DNA of 60,000 nucleotides, from NCBI RefSeq assembly GCF_037975245.1, contig NC_092574.1, forward strand, positions 25,838,713-25,898,712, given 5' to 3'. Positions within the stretch are counted from its first letter, which is position 1, and each line of letters opens with the position of its first letter. Made by a program: the position numbers and the translations under genes. Positions 27,601 to 37,859 of the stretch are shown piece by piece. The notes under the pieces are model-generated. The model worked only from the letters and a program-made list of their open reading frames with translations, did no database searches and was not told where the DNA came from. This DNA is from Apostichopus japonicus (taxonomy: Eukaryota > Echinodermata > Holothuroidea > Aspidochirotida > Stichopodidae).

Positions 27601-30600
27601 ATCGAGGATACGAGTGATTAGGCGACTAAGAATAGTATATCCATATACCTCGGCCTAGCCTGTAGATTGTTAATCTGACTATAGTGGCCCTAACCAGGTC
27701 TTTTGCCTTGTCCCTTCAGAAAATTACTTGAGAAACCTTACATATTTAACATAAATTTACAACAAACGGAGCGACGGAACATCGTCAACATGAATTCATT
27801 GATTCGACATTGATTGTAGGTACACGTCATGTTATCTGCTTTGTAACATCAACACGTCCCTGCACTGTCAGCGTTTCTGCATATTGTATTGCTCATCCGC
27901 GTACGGCTTTATAGGGCCGAACAGAACCCACACTCTTACACGGTCTATACTAGACACTTAAGTGATATTACGTAATTATTACTCTACATTTGCATATAAT
28001 CACACATTTTGCCTGGTGACCCCAATTTTCAACTATATCATCTCGGTCCGGGTAACCCTCCAGTGAAGGATGCTATGGCCTGGGAGGGGGGGGGAGGGGT
28101 ATATGGGGAGGATATATTTGTGGTCACATTTGTGGTAACTAATTAAGCGTCGTAAAAATAACTGCTGATTATAACTATTATTAAACTCACAGTAATATCA
28201 AATATATAATTGATTTATACCCCACGCTAGACCTACATTGATGTAACTTACATTATATGTGAACATATACCACACTTTATATGCTACTTATATTGATATA
28301 ACTTACATTAGCCTATATATGTACATAACACACATTATACTTACAGTGATATAACTTACATTATATGTGTACATAACACACATTATACTTACAGTGATAT
28401 AACTTACATTATATGTGTACATAACACACATTATACTTACAGTGATATAACTTACATGATATGTGTACATAACACACACTATACTTACAGTGATATAACT
28501 TACATTATATGTGTACATAACACACATTATACTTACAGTGATATAACTTACATTATATGTGTACATAACACACATTATACTTACAGTGATATAACTTACA
28601 TGATATGTGTACATAACACACACTATACTTACAGTGATATAACTTACATTATATGTGTACATAACACACATTATACTTACAATGATATAACTTACATTAT
28701 ATGTGTATATAACACACACTATACTTACAGTGATATAACTTATTCTGACAGATGTCTTGAAACCCGGGGAAGCAGAGATACCGAACTGACCGACTAGAGG
28801 GAATTGTCCTTTAGGATGTACGAAGATCTAACAGGAAAAGACATGAACAAAAGAAAGGTACAAATAAGCATACATACTTAAAGGAAGTTAAATACCTTCA
28901 TTACCACAACACGTTACCCCTGTATACATATACCCACCATCACTCTTCTCCTCCCACTCGTCTAGCCTCCCCTCTACTTTCCAAGGCACATCCCCTCCCG
29001 CATGTTCATCTTTACAAATAATTCCACTACCAGAAAAGTTTGCTCAATGACGCATTATATACCCCTGCCTCTCCTCCTGTAAGATTTCATTTCTTTGGAT
29101 TCAGTTGTAGGAACTCTTGACGTGAAATGAATGAATACCTTAAAGCCAGCACCCGTGTAATAACCCCAGAAATAGTCGTACTGCTCCGCCGATAGTCTCA
29201 ATCGCAGCCCTTGAGAACTTCCAGCTTCGGTAACCATTAACTCCGAATTAGAAATCGAGTTAAAGGTATAGCACACCTGCGTATGGAAGAAACCAAAACA
29301 CCTCCTATTATGAATTGGGGGATTATAAAATGACAATTCTGAGGGAAAAAATAATATTGAAAATATTCCTCTAAAGTCCACTTTCTTTGAAGATTTAAAC
29401 AATAGAAGGCTCCTCTGACATAAATGTATATCTTGACGTTTCTTCACCGCCTATAGACTATTCGTATCTAGGCAAGACACGGAACGCCAAAAGGGCCACA
29501 GGAGATGATAATGATATTAGAATACATCATGTTAATATAAAGGTACTTGTGTATTACCACGTATGTAGACCGCCGCCAGTTCCTTTATACTATCATCTTC
29601 AACTATCGATTAATATCTGGCAGTATTTCAGTAAACAAGTAGGACTTTTAATAATACCTTATATATAATGGAGAACAAACCCCAATAAACTATAAGGGAA
29701 AGAATTAAGAGGATATTCCTTCGGCAAATGATTGTGCCAAGCTTATATAAATCACTCCTCGGGCTCCTATATTTCATGAAATAATAGAGTTTTAGGTCAT
29801 TTAACAGGCAGCAAGATTTCTTTTAGCGTTTGCGCAATTGGAATCGGGTTTCCATGGAAACTTGTTTCATACCCCGAAATCGGTAATGACGGTGGTAAAG
29901 TTGTGCGCTCCACATGTTTCTTCCTGGTTCCATGTGCATTCTATTAACATATCATCTAGCTGGTGGGCCAGTTTTATGGCCACCTCCGTCATGTTCAAGT
30001 AGTCATCCATATCGTTGAGATCCCAGTCAATATCAACTGAATCACTGGTGGACAGAGATGTTAGAACCTAGAAGTAAAAAAAACATGTATTTAATAGAAA
30101 AGATGCAAGCATGCAGGTAATACTGGACTTTTCTTGCTATTTGATAAGCCTCCTGTGATGAACATGCGACGTATAGCCACATCCGCAAAATAAACAGTTC
30201 GAAGTTAGCGGGCAAAATAGCCGATAAAACCTTGGCCACTAACTGGACCAAACATTCGTAGATCCCACCACCACCCGCTCCATGTCTCTTGTCGAAGATA
30301 TCATTATTTTAGCCAATGAACTAGATTTTAATGCTTTCGCAAAAGACACGCAACTTTACTTTCCGTGTAAAACTCTTTCAGGCTGGACATTCATACTTGA
30401 AATATGCATTGATAATATCCGTGTATGGATGGCAGAAAATCGATTTAGTACTAAACGATAGGAAAACAGAAGTGGTTCATTTCCACAGTAAATTCAGAAA
30501 GGATAAGAAAGAAAAAAACATCATAACCAATTTCAGAGTCGGTATATGACTCATGTTAAACCAGTCTCCGTTGTCCGAAACTTTAGGAGTGCATTTCGAT

Positions 30601-33600
30601 GAACTTTTCTATCTCTGGTCATGTTTCAACAATGTGCCAGTCTGCAACATACTCGTTGTACCGTATCGGTTTAACTCGTTAGCTTTTATACCACAACAGC
30701 ACAGAGAGATTGATTCGTGCATTTGTTACATCACACCTCAATTATTGTAATAGTTAACTGTATGGAACTTGAGCACCAGCAACTTGCACGTCTTTAAAGG
30801 TGGGATCGCTCGTAAATTCTGTACCTCCATGGTCCTTCACACCACCCGATTCAAAATATAATATTAATACTGCCCTCAACTGGTTCGTCGCTGTTGTCTC
30901 GTAATTTCTATTAGCAATCCCGTATTTACGGCTAGTAAGCAATAAACGGGTTTGGGTTACTAGAGCGGTGGCCTTGACGAAATTCCTGCATAGCTTCTTG
31001 TCTGCGGCAGTGTCAGTGGTGTGTGTGTAGTGTGCATAGAAAATTCAATATACTCGGCAGCACGTATGGTCACAGGTACTAGGAAGCTCAAACTCATCAC
31101 TCCCATATACTGGTTGATCTTCACTGGCTACCTGTCTCCGCACGGATTGAATTCAAGTCTCTAGTCATTACATACAAGATTATAAATGGCACTGCTTCTC
31201 GATATAAATCTCAGCACTATGGTCAGTCGTGCGGCTCTTCCCGGGCATTGGCAGATTGCCAATCGTACCGGACAGAGGAACAGGAACAGTCTGTGGAGGT
31301 CCGGCTGGAGCCTAGCAGCTTCGTCCAGAAAACTTTTGGTGTACGATTGTTTGCTTACTTTGCACCAGATCTCTAGAATGCACTAACTAAATGACATTAG
31401 GACAGCACCATCATTAATTGTGTTTAAATCACTTCTAAAACACACCTTTTTTGGAAACATTTTGCATTCGTGCATTATAGGGATCTTGTCATGTTGTTTT
31501 TATTATTGTTTTAGTCATTTATATATTCTCTCAAGCACTTTCTGTACAACTTGTCAACGTCGACAATTTTTATCGCTGTTTTAATATTTTATTTTACCGC
31601 TGTATCAACTTTATACTTAATGGTCAAGTGCTTCGAGATCATATTTTATTTAAGGTGCTATATAAGAATAAAATGATTATTAAAAATGAGTATTATGTCA
31701 CTATATATGGCAACTTTGTGGCGATGGAAATGTAACATAGGGTATCGCTGATATAAATGAAGCAACTGTACAAGAGGTGGTTATGTACGTGATTGGGAAT
31801 GAGGTGGACTAGGGTGGGTGTACACTGCTTAAAGGGGTGCGTATGATGTGTAAATGTATCTATTGAATTGATATCAGTATGACGATATATAGTTAGTAGT
31901 ACATCGTCCATAAATTATGGAGAGAAATTTCCAACACTATAATTTACATTTCAGGTGGAACCCCCAAGCTCTTTCTCTCTCTCTCCACCTCTCTCCTCCT
32001 CTCTCCACCCCTCTCTCTCTGTCTTCTCTCCCTACCCGCACCCCAGCCTTACCCCTACTGACCCCACTCACCAAAAAAAGGTTTAAAATGTCGTTAAAAT
32101 GAATTGTTTAATTTTAAGGAATTCGACAGAAAAATCTTTACCGAACAAAAGGTCCTGCGTAAGAATTTGATGTTCATGCTATTTGTGCTATGAAAATGTA
32201 ATTTTTACTTACTTCTCGCAAAAGAGTATAATTCTGCAAATGTGATTTTCGAAATTGGTTGTAATTACAAATTGTGACGGCAGGGAATTCTAGATTATTG
32301 ACATAGTTGAACATAACGGCTGTAGAAATTGGATACGAAAAGTATTTGGTCAATCCGTTGACAATTCCATAAGCGAGCCAGACAGCCAAGCACACCAGCA
32401 AAATCAGCCAGCATATTCTGTAAATCAAAATAATTTAAAAAAGAGAGATAAATAATATAAAATAATTTTAAACTAATTCGTTAATACCGTATCTCCAAGT
32501 TTATAATTAAACTCGGCAACAGAATGTTGACAATCATGTTTCTTTATTGTTACTATAAATTGGGTACTTTAATTGTTCGTTTTCCCTTTTTTTTTTCTTC
32601 CATTAAGGCCCGGTCACACTACAGCGATATTTTATCGAAATACGGTCCGATTTTTCCGATTTAAGGCCGAAGAGTGAGGTTTGTGGTAGTGAATGTAATG
32701 AATGCAGTAGAATATTCGAATACCTACTTCAAATCTGAGGGGTTCTAGAACTGACTACATTCTGAAGTGACGTCACATCGAAAAGCGATAAAAATCGGAA
32801 GAGAAATCGGATAGCTAACCGATAAAAGGAAACGGAGTCAATATCAAAAGTTAGGAGAGGGCTATTCCACATCGGAATGGCTCAACAGATAGCAAATCAG
32901 GTCCTTTATCACTGTGGCTAGAAGACCCGAACGAAAAACTGTCTGTTTCGATTCCTCTGGGAAAATCGGATAGTATTCCGATAAAATATCGGTATAGTGT
33001 GACCGGGCCTTTACAGAAAAAAAAAATGTCTTCGTTTCAAAATAATCAGACTGAGCATTCGTTTGATATTTTTCTTTTATTATTGTCAAATTTTGTCGGT
33101 GGTGAATATTTACTTTTCCATGTTTTTTTTTAAATTACCTCTATCTTTATGAAAGATAGATGAACACACTAAAAAGAATCATAGGATATGTTTTCCCATA
33201 GACGTAAAAAAAAAAAAAGTTTTAAGTTAAGATAATTAAATATTGAGAGCAACTGGGCCCCGGTTTTACATAGTAACCCGAGAATGAGAGCAGAAATAGC
33301 TGTATATGAATAATGGTTATAAAATGGTAATAATGCAGGTATAGAAACGAATATTCGGTTGATTCCATGGCAACCTACGAAATTATACATTGGCAAGTTA
33401 GAATAGAACTGTGGTCCGAGTATTTGATTATAGAAGGGGCGGGGCTTCCTGACAACCGTTTCTTGTCGGGTAGGGGAAGTGGAGTTGGAACCTTCTAACA
33501 CGGTGTAGATGACCGCTCGCTACGTACCGTGCAGTAAAGGGGCGGGGGGGGGGGGCGTCCTGACAACCCGTTTCTTGTAGTGTAAGGGGTAAGACAGCAT

Positions 33601-35129
33601 ACATTATAGCACGATGTACAAGCCCATTCGCTATATCGTATACAGTCAGGGGAGGGGGGGGGGTCCGTCAGTTTACCTTCTAGCACTATGTATATGCCCA
33701 TTCGCTATATCGTAAAGTTAGGGGGGGGGTTGTTCCGACAACGATTCTTGTAGTGTTAGGGGTGAGACATATATACCTTTTAGCACGATGTAATATGCCC
33801 ATTCGATACATGTATCGTAAAGTAAAGGAAGGGGGGCGGGGTTCGACAAACGTTTCTTGTAGTGTAAGGGGTAAGACAGTATACCTTCTAGCACGATGTA
33901 TATGCCCATTCGCTATATCGTAAAGTTAGGGGGGGGGGGGGTTGTTCCGACAACGATTCTTGTAGTGTTAGGGGTGAGACATATATACCTTTTAGCACGA
34001 TGTACATGCCCATTCGATACATGTATCGTAAAGTAAAGGAGGGGGGGGGCCGACAAACGTTTCTTGTAGTGTTAGGGGTGAGACAGTATACTTTATAGTA
34101 CGATGTACATGCCCATTCGCTATATCGTACAGTCAGGGGAGGGGGGGGGGTTCCATCAAACGATTCTTGCAGGGTTAGGGGTAAGACAGTATACCTTGTA
34201 GCATGATGTATATGTCCATTCGCTATGTATCGTAAAGTTAGGGGGGGGGGGTCCCGACAACGATTCTTGCAGGGTTAGTGGTGAGACTATATGCCTTCTA
34301 GCGCGATGTATATGCACATTCGCTATATCGTAAAGTTAGGGGGGGGGGGGTGGTCCCGACAAACGATTCTTGTAGTGTTAGGGGTAAGACAGTATACCTT
34401 GTAGCACGATGTATATGTCCATTCGCTATATCGTAAAGTTGGGGGGGGGGGGGGTTGTCCCGACAACGATTCTTGCAGGGTTAGTGGTGAGACTATATGC
34501 CTTCTAGCGCGATGTATATGCACATTCGCTATATCGTAAAGGAAGGGGGGGGGTGGTCCCGACAAACGATTCTTGTAGTGTTAGGGGTAAGACAGTATAC
34601 CTTCTAGCACGATGTATATGTCCATTCGCTATATCGTAAAGTTGGGGGGGGGGGTTGTCCCGACAACGATTCTTGCAGGGTTAGTGGTGAGACTATATGC
34701 CTTCTAGCACGATGTATATGCACATTCGCTATATCGTAAATTTAGGGGGGGGGGGGTGGTCCCGACAAACGATTCTTGCAGGGTTAGGGGTGAGACAGTA
34801 TACCTTCTAGCACGATGTATATGCCCATTCGATACATGTATCGTAAAGTAAAGGGAGGGGGTGGTGGTTTCGACAAACGATTCTTGTAGTGTTAGGGGTA
34901 AGACAGTATACCTTCTAGCATGATGTACATGCCCATTCGCTATGTATCGTAAAGTTAGGGGGGTCCCGACAAACGATTCTTGCAGGGTTAGGGGTGAGAC
35001 AGTATACCTTCTAGCATGATGTATATGCCCATTTGCTACGTATCGTACTCCATGTAGAGTTGTTTCTTCAGCAAATCGGCTTGCCCTGGATTTGGTCACC
35101 TCATTGCGTTGTGGTCCCCGGTCGTTCAT
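21443..35129 (-). CDS. DEG/ENaC family sodium channel, ten exons
   Basis: Subunit of a trimeric, usually amiloride-sensitive cation channel of the plasma membrane; the stimulus cannot be read from sequence. Exons (minus): 35129-35008, 32417-32213, 30067-29873, 29276-29139, 28827-28729, 27425-27275, 26641-26585, 25368-25218, 24768-24677, 21648-21443. All introns are GT-AG, all phases match, and the CDS totals 1416 bp (471 residues), normal for the family. Visible features: HG gating motif (H26-G27), TM1 about 42-60, FPAVTIC (85-91), DFG-VCYTFN at the exon 3/4 join, cysteine-rich ectodomain (C265 to C338), and TM2 with the selectivity filter G415-A416-S417. The start is the first ATG giving a family-like N-terminus; a longer frame upstream begins only with GTG. 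Orthology to ASIC or peptide-gated channels is not resolved. Confidence 0.93.
22000..22780 (-). pseudogene. LINE reverse-transcriptase C-terminal fragment
   Basis: Minus-strand frame resembling the region after the RT catalytic core of non-LTR retrotransposons: LKKIFVLQKRASR, KLFKDLNIRKLPDLINVYV and AFRAIHG-like AYRAIHGQVP, then RHIQSLRPNRIHTNVGKYSH. It is 5' truncated, has a downstream stop, and is split by the MITE at 22093. Removing the MITE and one target-site copy lets the weak coding similarity continue towards 22000. It lies in the last intron of the DEG/ENaC gene, in sense orientation. Confidence 0.7.
22093..22487 (+). mobile_element. hAT-like MITE, 395 bp, perfect 8-bp TSD
   Basis: Ends CAGTGGCGGAGC and GCTCCGCCACTG. 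GTCGATGG flanks both sides (22085-22092 and 22488-22495). Sister copy of 8483-8861, with the same interior and core module (near 22157). It sits inside the LINE fragment in the last DEG/ENaC intron. Confidence 0.92.
24677..24768 (-). CDS. DEG/ENaC exon 9 (92 bp)
   Basis: The acceptor is GATTCCTCAG and the donor TACAGA then GTAAGT, phase 2 to 1. It encodes NLLELNLFFDVLGIEELSQT and PSYDYFALQ, the conserved strand before TM2. Joined to exon 10 it yields the typical SDIG start of the TM2 region. Confidence 0.93.
25218..25368 (-). CDS. DEG/ENaC exon 8
   Basis: 151 bp. The acceptor is ATCATATTAG and the donor TTGCG then GTAAGC (phase 2). It encodes CSSCECPLPC and the following wrist-proximal strand. 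Confidence 0.93.
25872..26010 (+). repeat. Dispersed repeat, copy 1
   Basis: Carries CGACTGATCCGCTCTCAAC, then GACTGTGA and CCCTACAAG-type words, shared in the same orientation with 37678-37806. Lies in a DEG/ENaC intron. Unknown family. Confidence 0.65.
26585..26641 (-). CDS. DEG/ENaC exon 7 (57 bp micro-exon)
   Basis: The acceptor is GGTACTGACAG and the donor CAATAA then GTAAGT, phase 1 to 1. It encodes TEGLCNLREILECVFPAI, with the spaced cysteine pair C309 and C317 expected between the CGCR motif and the CxCPLPC motif. It is too short to appear as an independent open reading frame; found by phase and motif. Confidence 0.88.
27275..27425 (-). CDS. DEG/ENaC exon 6
   Basis: 151 bp. The acceptor is CCTTGCAG; the donor is TTCCAG then GTATGT (phase 1). 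It encodes STNLPPPYSSNC and the CFYEC and YCGCR cysteine motifs of the ectodomain. Confidence 0.95.
28300..28745 (-). repeat. 48-bp minisatellite built on the exon 5 splice donor
   Basis: Nine donor-bearing units at exact 48-bp spacing. On the minus strand each unit contains TTATATCACT followed by GTAAGTATA, i.e. the end of exon 5 and its 5' splice site. The donor hexamers occupy 28723-28728 (the authentic one) and eight positions stepping down to 28339. One unit has ATT instead of ACT before its donor. The reading frame of exon 5 stays open through the array to 28303. Confidence 0.92.
28729..28827 (-). CDS. DEG/ENaC exon 5
   Basis: 99 bp, phase 0 to 0. The acceptor is TTTTCCTGTTAG. It encodes VHPKGQFPLV and ISASPGFKT, the family's conserved block before the NLPPPY motif. 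The donor ATCACT then GTAAGT lies inside the first unit of a 48-bp tandem array that repeats this donor into the intron. Confidence 0.92.
29139..29276 (-). CDS. DEG/ENaC exon 4
   Basis: 138 bp, phase 0 to 0. The acceptor is CCATACGCAG and the donor TTTAAG then GTATTC. It encodes VCYTFN, GLRLRLSAEQYDY and GAGFK, matching the family's palm-domain pattern. Confidence 0.93.
29873..30067 (-). CDS. DEG/ENaC exon 3
   Basis: 195 bp, phase 0 to 0. The acceptor is TTTTACTTCTAG; the donor is TTCGGG then GTATGA. It encodes the finger-region stretch with IECTW, TCGAHNFT and ITDFG, including conserved Cys153 and Cys161. Confidence 0.92.
30300..31690 (+). pseudogene. Degenerate non-LTR retrotransposon 3' end
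   Basis: Plus-strand remnants in several frames: WMAENRFSTKR and an ETLGVHFDE block (about 30430-30610), TSHLNYCNSLY (near 30740), RIEFKSLVITYKIINGTASR (near 31145), LFAYFAPDLWNAL (near 31360) and a 3' end GTGCTATATAAGAATAAAAT. These match, in order, the RT and post-RT regions of CR1/L2-like LINEs. Many stops and shifts; dead. It lies in intron 2 of the DEG/ENaC gene, antisense to it. Confidence 0.75.
32213..32417 (-). CDS. DEG/ENaC exon 2 (TM1)
   Basis: 205 bp. The acceptor is TTGATTTACAG and the donor GAGAA then GTAAGT. It encodes TM1 (ICWLILLVCLAVWLAYG) and the post-TM1 FPAVTICN signature. Confidence 0.95.
32606..33010. mobile_element. Harbinger-type MITE, 405 bp, TTA TSD
   Basis: Ends AGGCCCGGTCACACTA and TAGTGTGACCGGGCCT are inverted repeats. 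The similarity continues inward for about 60 bp (GATATTTTATCG-rich). TTA flanks both sides (32603-32605 and 33011-33013), the usual PIF/Harbinger target. It lies in intron 1 of the DEG/ENaC gene. The transposase remnant at 16.9-18.2 kb is of the same superfamily, but nothing links the two directly. Confidence 0.85.
33490..35046 (-). repeat. ~103-bp minisatellite built on the exon 1 splice donor
   Basis: About 15-16 tandem units of roughly 100-106 bp. On the minus strand a unit reads TACGATATAGCGAATGGGCA, then TATACATCGTGCTAGAAG, then GTATACTGTCTTACCCC, CTACAAGAATCG and a run of 7-14 C. The first unit is the end of exon 1 itself (35008-35046) with its donor. Most further units keep AAG then GTATAC or GTATAT; some have GCATAT. 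Unit lengths vary, so not all stay in frame. Confidence 0.9.
35008..35129 (-). CDS. DEG/ENaC exon 1
   Basis: Encodes residues 1-40 and two bases of residue 41, including FAEETTLHG. The donor is CTAGAAG followed by GTATAC, phase 2, which is exactly what exon 2 needs. The last 39 bases (35008-35046) are one unit end of the downstream minisatellite. A possible acceptor (GATTGCAG) lies upstream of the ATG, so a separate 5' UTR exon is likely. Confidence 0.85.
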
Positions 35130-35586
35130 GAGGCCGTTACTTTCATGTGAAAAGCTGCAATCTAGACAATTCACGTAAGATAAGTTTAAACTTTAATGGT
35201 TTAAAGTGGCATCGTATCATGGCCTAAAACTTGGTATAAAATTACGGCAATGCTTTAAAATGGTAAACAAACAAACTAAAAGCATTTGGAAATTCTCTGA
35301 GAGTTTTGTAAGAGTTGTTTCATTAATATTCATCGTTCTGATACTCCAGAGGGTTCCTAAAGGTCATTACAGAGATTGAAGATGAACCATACAAAACGTT
35401 CAAGTTAGGCTCCGTCAGCTTTTTTCTTTCTTTTATTTTCTCACACAACAAAGAACTGAGTTGACTAACTATATTACAATATAGACTGAATACGTAATGC
35501 CCTAATAATTTTATACAATTTCTTCTTAATATAGTATATAAACTGTCCTTGATTTCATGGGAGAAATAGATATACATACTTACCAC

Positions 35587-35667
35587 AGGCCATTTATTCA
35601 GTACAGCGATCTCTGCAAGGTTTTCTTGCACATGGGTAATATTGATGATGGTGGTCTTAAGACACCT
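35587..35667 (-). other. Possible 5' UTR exon
   Basis: An 81-bp interval has an acceptor (TTTCACGCACAG) and a strong donor (CCTGTG then GTAAGT) on the minus strand, upstream of DEG/ENaC exon 1. It does not supply a start codon in a phase that fits coding, so it would be untranslated if used. Weak evidence. Confidence 0.3.
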
Positions 35668-35814
35668 GTGCGTGAAATATAATACATGTCTTTGGTGATA
35701 TTTGTTAACATTCGAGAAGAATGTCATACCAGACTTTTAACCCGGGTCCGTATTATATATATGAGGCAAATATTTTCGTATTGCATCTATTCATTTAGTG
35801 AAGAAAAGCTGATG

Positions 35815-35890
35815 AAGGACGCTAGTGAAGGACAGCTAGTGAAGGAAGCTAGTGAAGGAAGCTAGTGAAGGAAGCTAGTGAAGAAAAGCT
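35815..35890 (+). repeat. 13-bp tandem repeat
   Basis: About five units of GAAGCTAGTGAAG with small variants. Confidence 0.85.
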
Positions 35891-36024
35891 GATGGAGGAA
35901 AATTCCAATTTATTTTTTAAATCATTACTCCTTATTTGTCAATTATGAGTCATATCTTATTTCTCTGATTTTCTCTAATAATATTTTCTTTTGGAGTAAA
36001 CGTGGATTTTCGTGGATTATGTTA

Positions 36025-36205
36025 TATTATATATATATATATATATATATATGCCTATATATATATATATATAGGCATATATATATATATATTATTCATT
36101 GATTACTTATTTATTAATATATATATTTATTAATATATATATATATATATATATGCCTATATATATATATATATATAGGCATATATATATATATATTATT
36201 CATTG
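36025..36205. repeat. Duplicated AT hairpins
   Basis: Two copies of an inverted repeat in which (AT)n then GCC faces GGC then (AT)n across a TA-rich centre, each followed by TATTATTCATTGATTACTTA. Duplication of a whole cruciform-prone unit. Confidence 0.85.
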
Positions 36206-37677
36206 ATTACTTATTTATTAATTTTTGACAGTAAACGTAAGTACGACTATTAACAGCCACTCGTTCGATTCCATTTGATACATTATTAACGGTGTACCGT
36301 GGGGATTGCGCCATAATAAATTACATTATGATTGATGAAATTTCCGTCACACTTTAATATGAGTTTATGACAGATTGGATTGGTTCCTCGCGCTCATGTT
36401 TGAAGAGAGCAAACAACTGCTGCTGGATCAACATATATATTTATTTCCGAATTATCGCAAAAAGGCCATCTTGTGCTTATTTTCAAAATATTTCAAGACA
36501 GTTTGTGTCCAATTATAAGGATAATCGTATACCTGGTATTTTACATTTCAATGAAATTGATACTTTATGCATACAATGCCAATCTCAATACCTTACAGTT
36601 TCCCATTTCACTGGAACACTCTTAGTAAATTTGTGTTGAAAACATCTCCTTACCCCTTCAGTAATCTACAAGCTACCAACAGGAATTTGTTGAAACTTGT
36701 TTCGTTGGATAAGATTCTAAATACTAGTAGCTTATTAACTTCTATACGAATAAGTAAAGAGTTAAATTCTGTGAATAAATCTAACTGAAGAATTTCGTTT
36801 TTCCTTTTCATGTGTATCGTAGAGAGCGCATGGTCAAGATATACGTATGTGGAGATGGGGGGGGTAGCGGGGGGTGGAAGGGGATGGGTAGTGGGGGAGG
36901 GAGTAGTGGAGGAGGGGATAGTGTGGCCTTCTGTCAAGCATTAACATAACAAGATGTTTACAGAAGCAGGGGCGTCAACCATGGAGGACAGGGGGACACG
37001 TCCCCCGCTTTCTGAAGGGTTGGGGACACAATATCAATGCCGCCCTCCACCCAGGGTTAGTGATTGACTCGTGTAGTCGCTATGCCTATCAGGTTCATAA
37101 TGAGTCGTTTATCTCATAAAGGGAGCTCAAACATTGTGCTATGAGATAAGTAGTTATTAATGTTTTATTCTCATGTGTTCAACCCGCCGATGAAAGAGAG
37201 ACCGTTTCAACTGCATTGAAGTAAGAATTACGTATTTCATTTACAGCGTAAATTAAATGAGGAACCGTGCCCATAAGTCGCTGAGGCTATCTGCTAAGCC
37301 TGGATGCTAAACTGCAAGTCATGTTGTTGTTATAACCATGGTACCCAGTTGACCTCAATTTACTAATTTAGTTGTTACGAACATCTGTTTACAAAATATT
37401 TTATATGTGCTCAAGTTAACTGATGCTAAGTACAGGACCGTAGCCTGCGGGAGGGGGGTATCTACCCCCCCCCATCCCCCTCCGAGAGTTCCACTTCCTA
37501 AAGCCTGCGATATGAATGCCTGGACAGTATCCACTATTTCATTCAGTTATATAGTATTCATATCATTCATTCTGATGTCATTAGTCAGTAGTGTATAACG
37601 TCAAGACTCTAGGCACGTATTGTAGGAATGGCGTTCAAACAGAACACAAGGTACGTTCTAAGAAAGGTCTCACAAAG

Positions 37678-37806
37678 AACCTGGACATAGAAAACCAAAC
37701 AACCGAACGACTGATCCGCTCTCAACTCCAGTCCCCATGCATGTAGACTGTGAGTGTGTGATTATCTTCAGGTGTGTATCACGATTCCCCTATAAGAGGA
37801 ATATAA
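37678..37806 (+). repeat. Dispersed repeat, copy 2
   Basis: Second copy of 25872-26010 (CGACTGATCCGCTCTCAAC and following). Unknown family. Confidence 0.65.
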
Positions 37807-37859
37807 TGCTAAACAGTGTATTAGCCAGAAGGCTTCTCATCACGTATATGCACGATCGC

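Noticed and set aside
28303-28797. Two overlapping 113-138 codon frames on opposite strands
   Set aside because: Not independent genes: both arise from the 48-bp repeat. The minus-strand one is kept only as possible extension of DEG/ENaC exon 5.
30553-30942. Small host genes at 30.5-30.9 kb
   Set aside because: The fragments fall into the ordered RT motifs of a degraded LINE.
34704-35174. 156-codon minus-strand frame taken as a gene starting at 35174
   Set aside because: It starts with GTG, and its distal part is minisatellite. Only 35129-35008 fits the DEG/ENaC exon.
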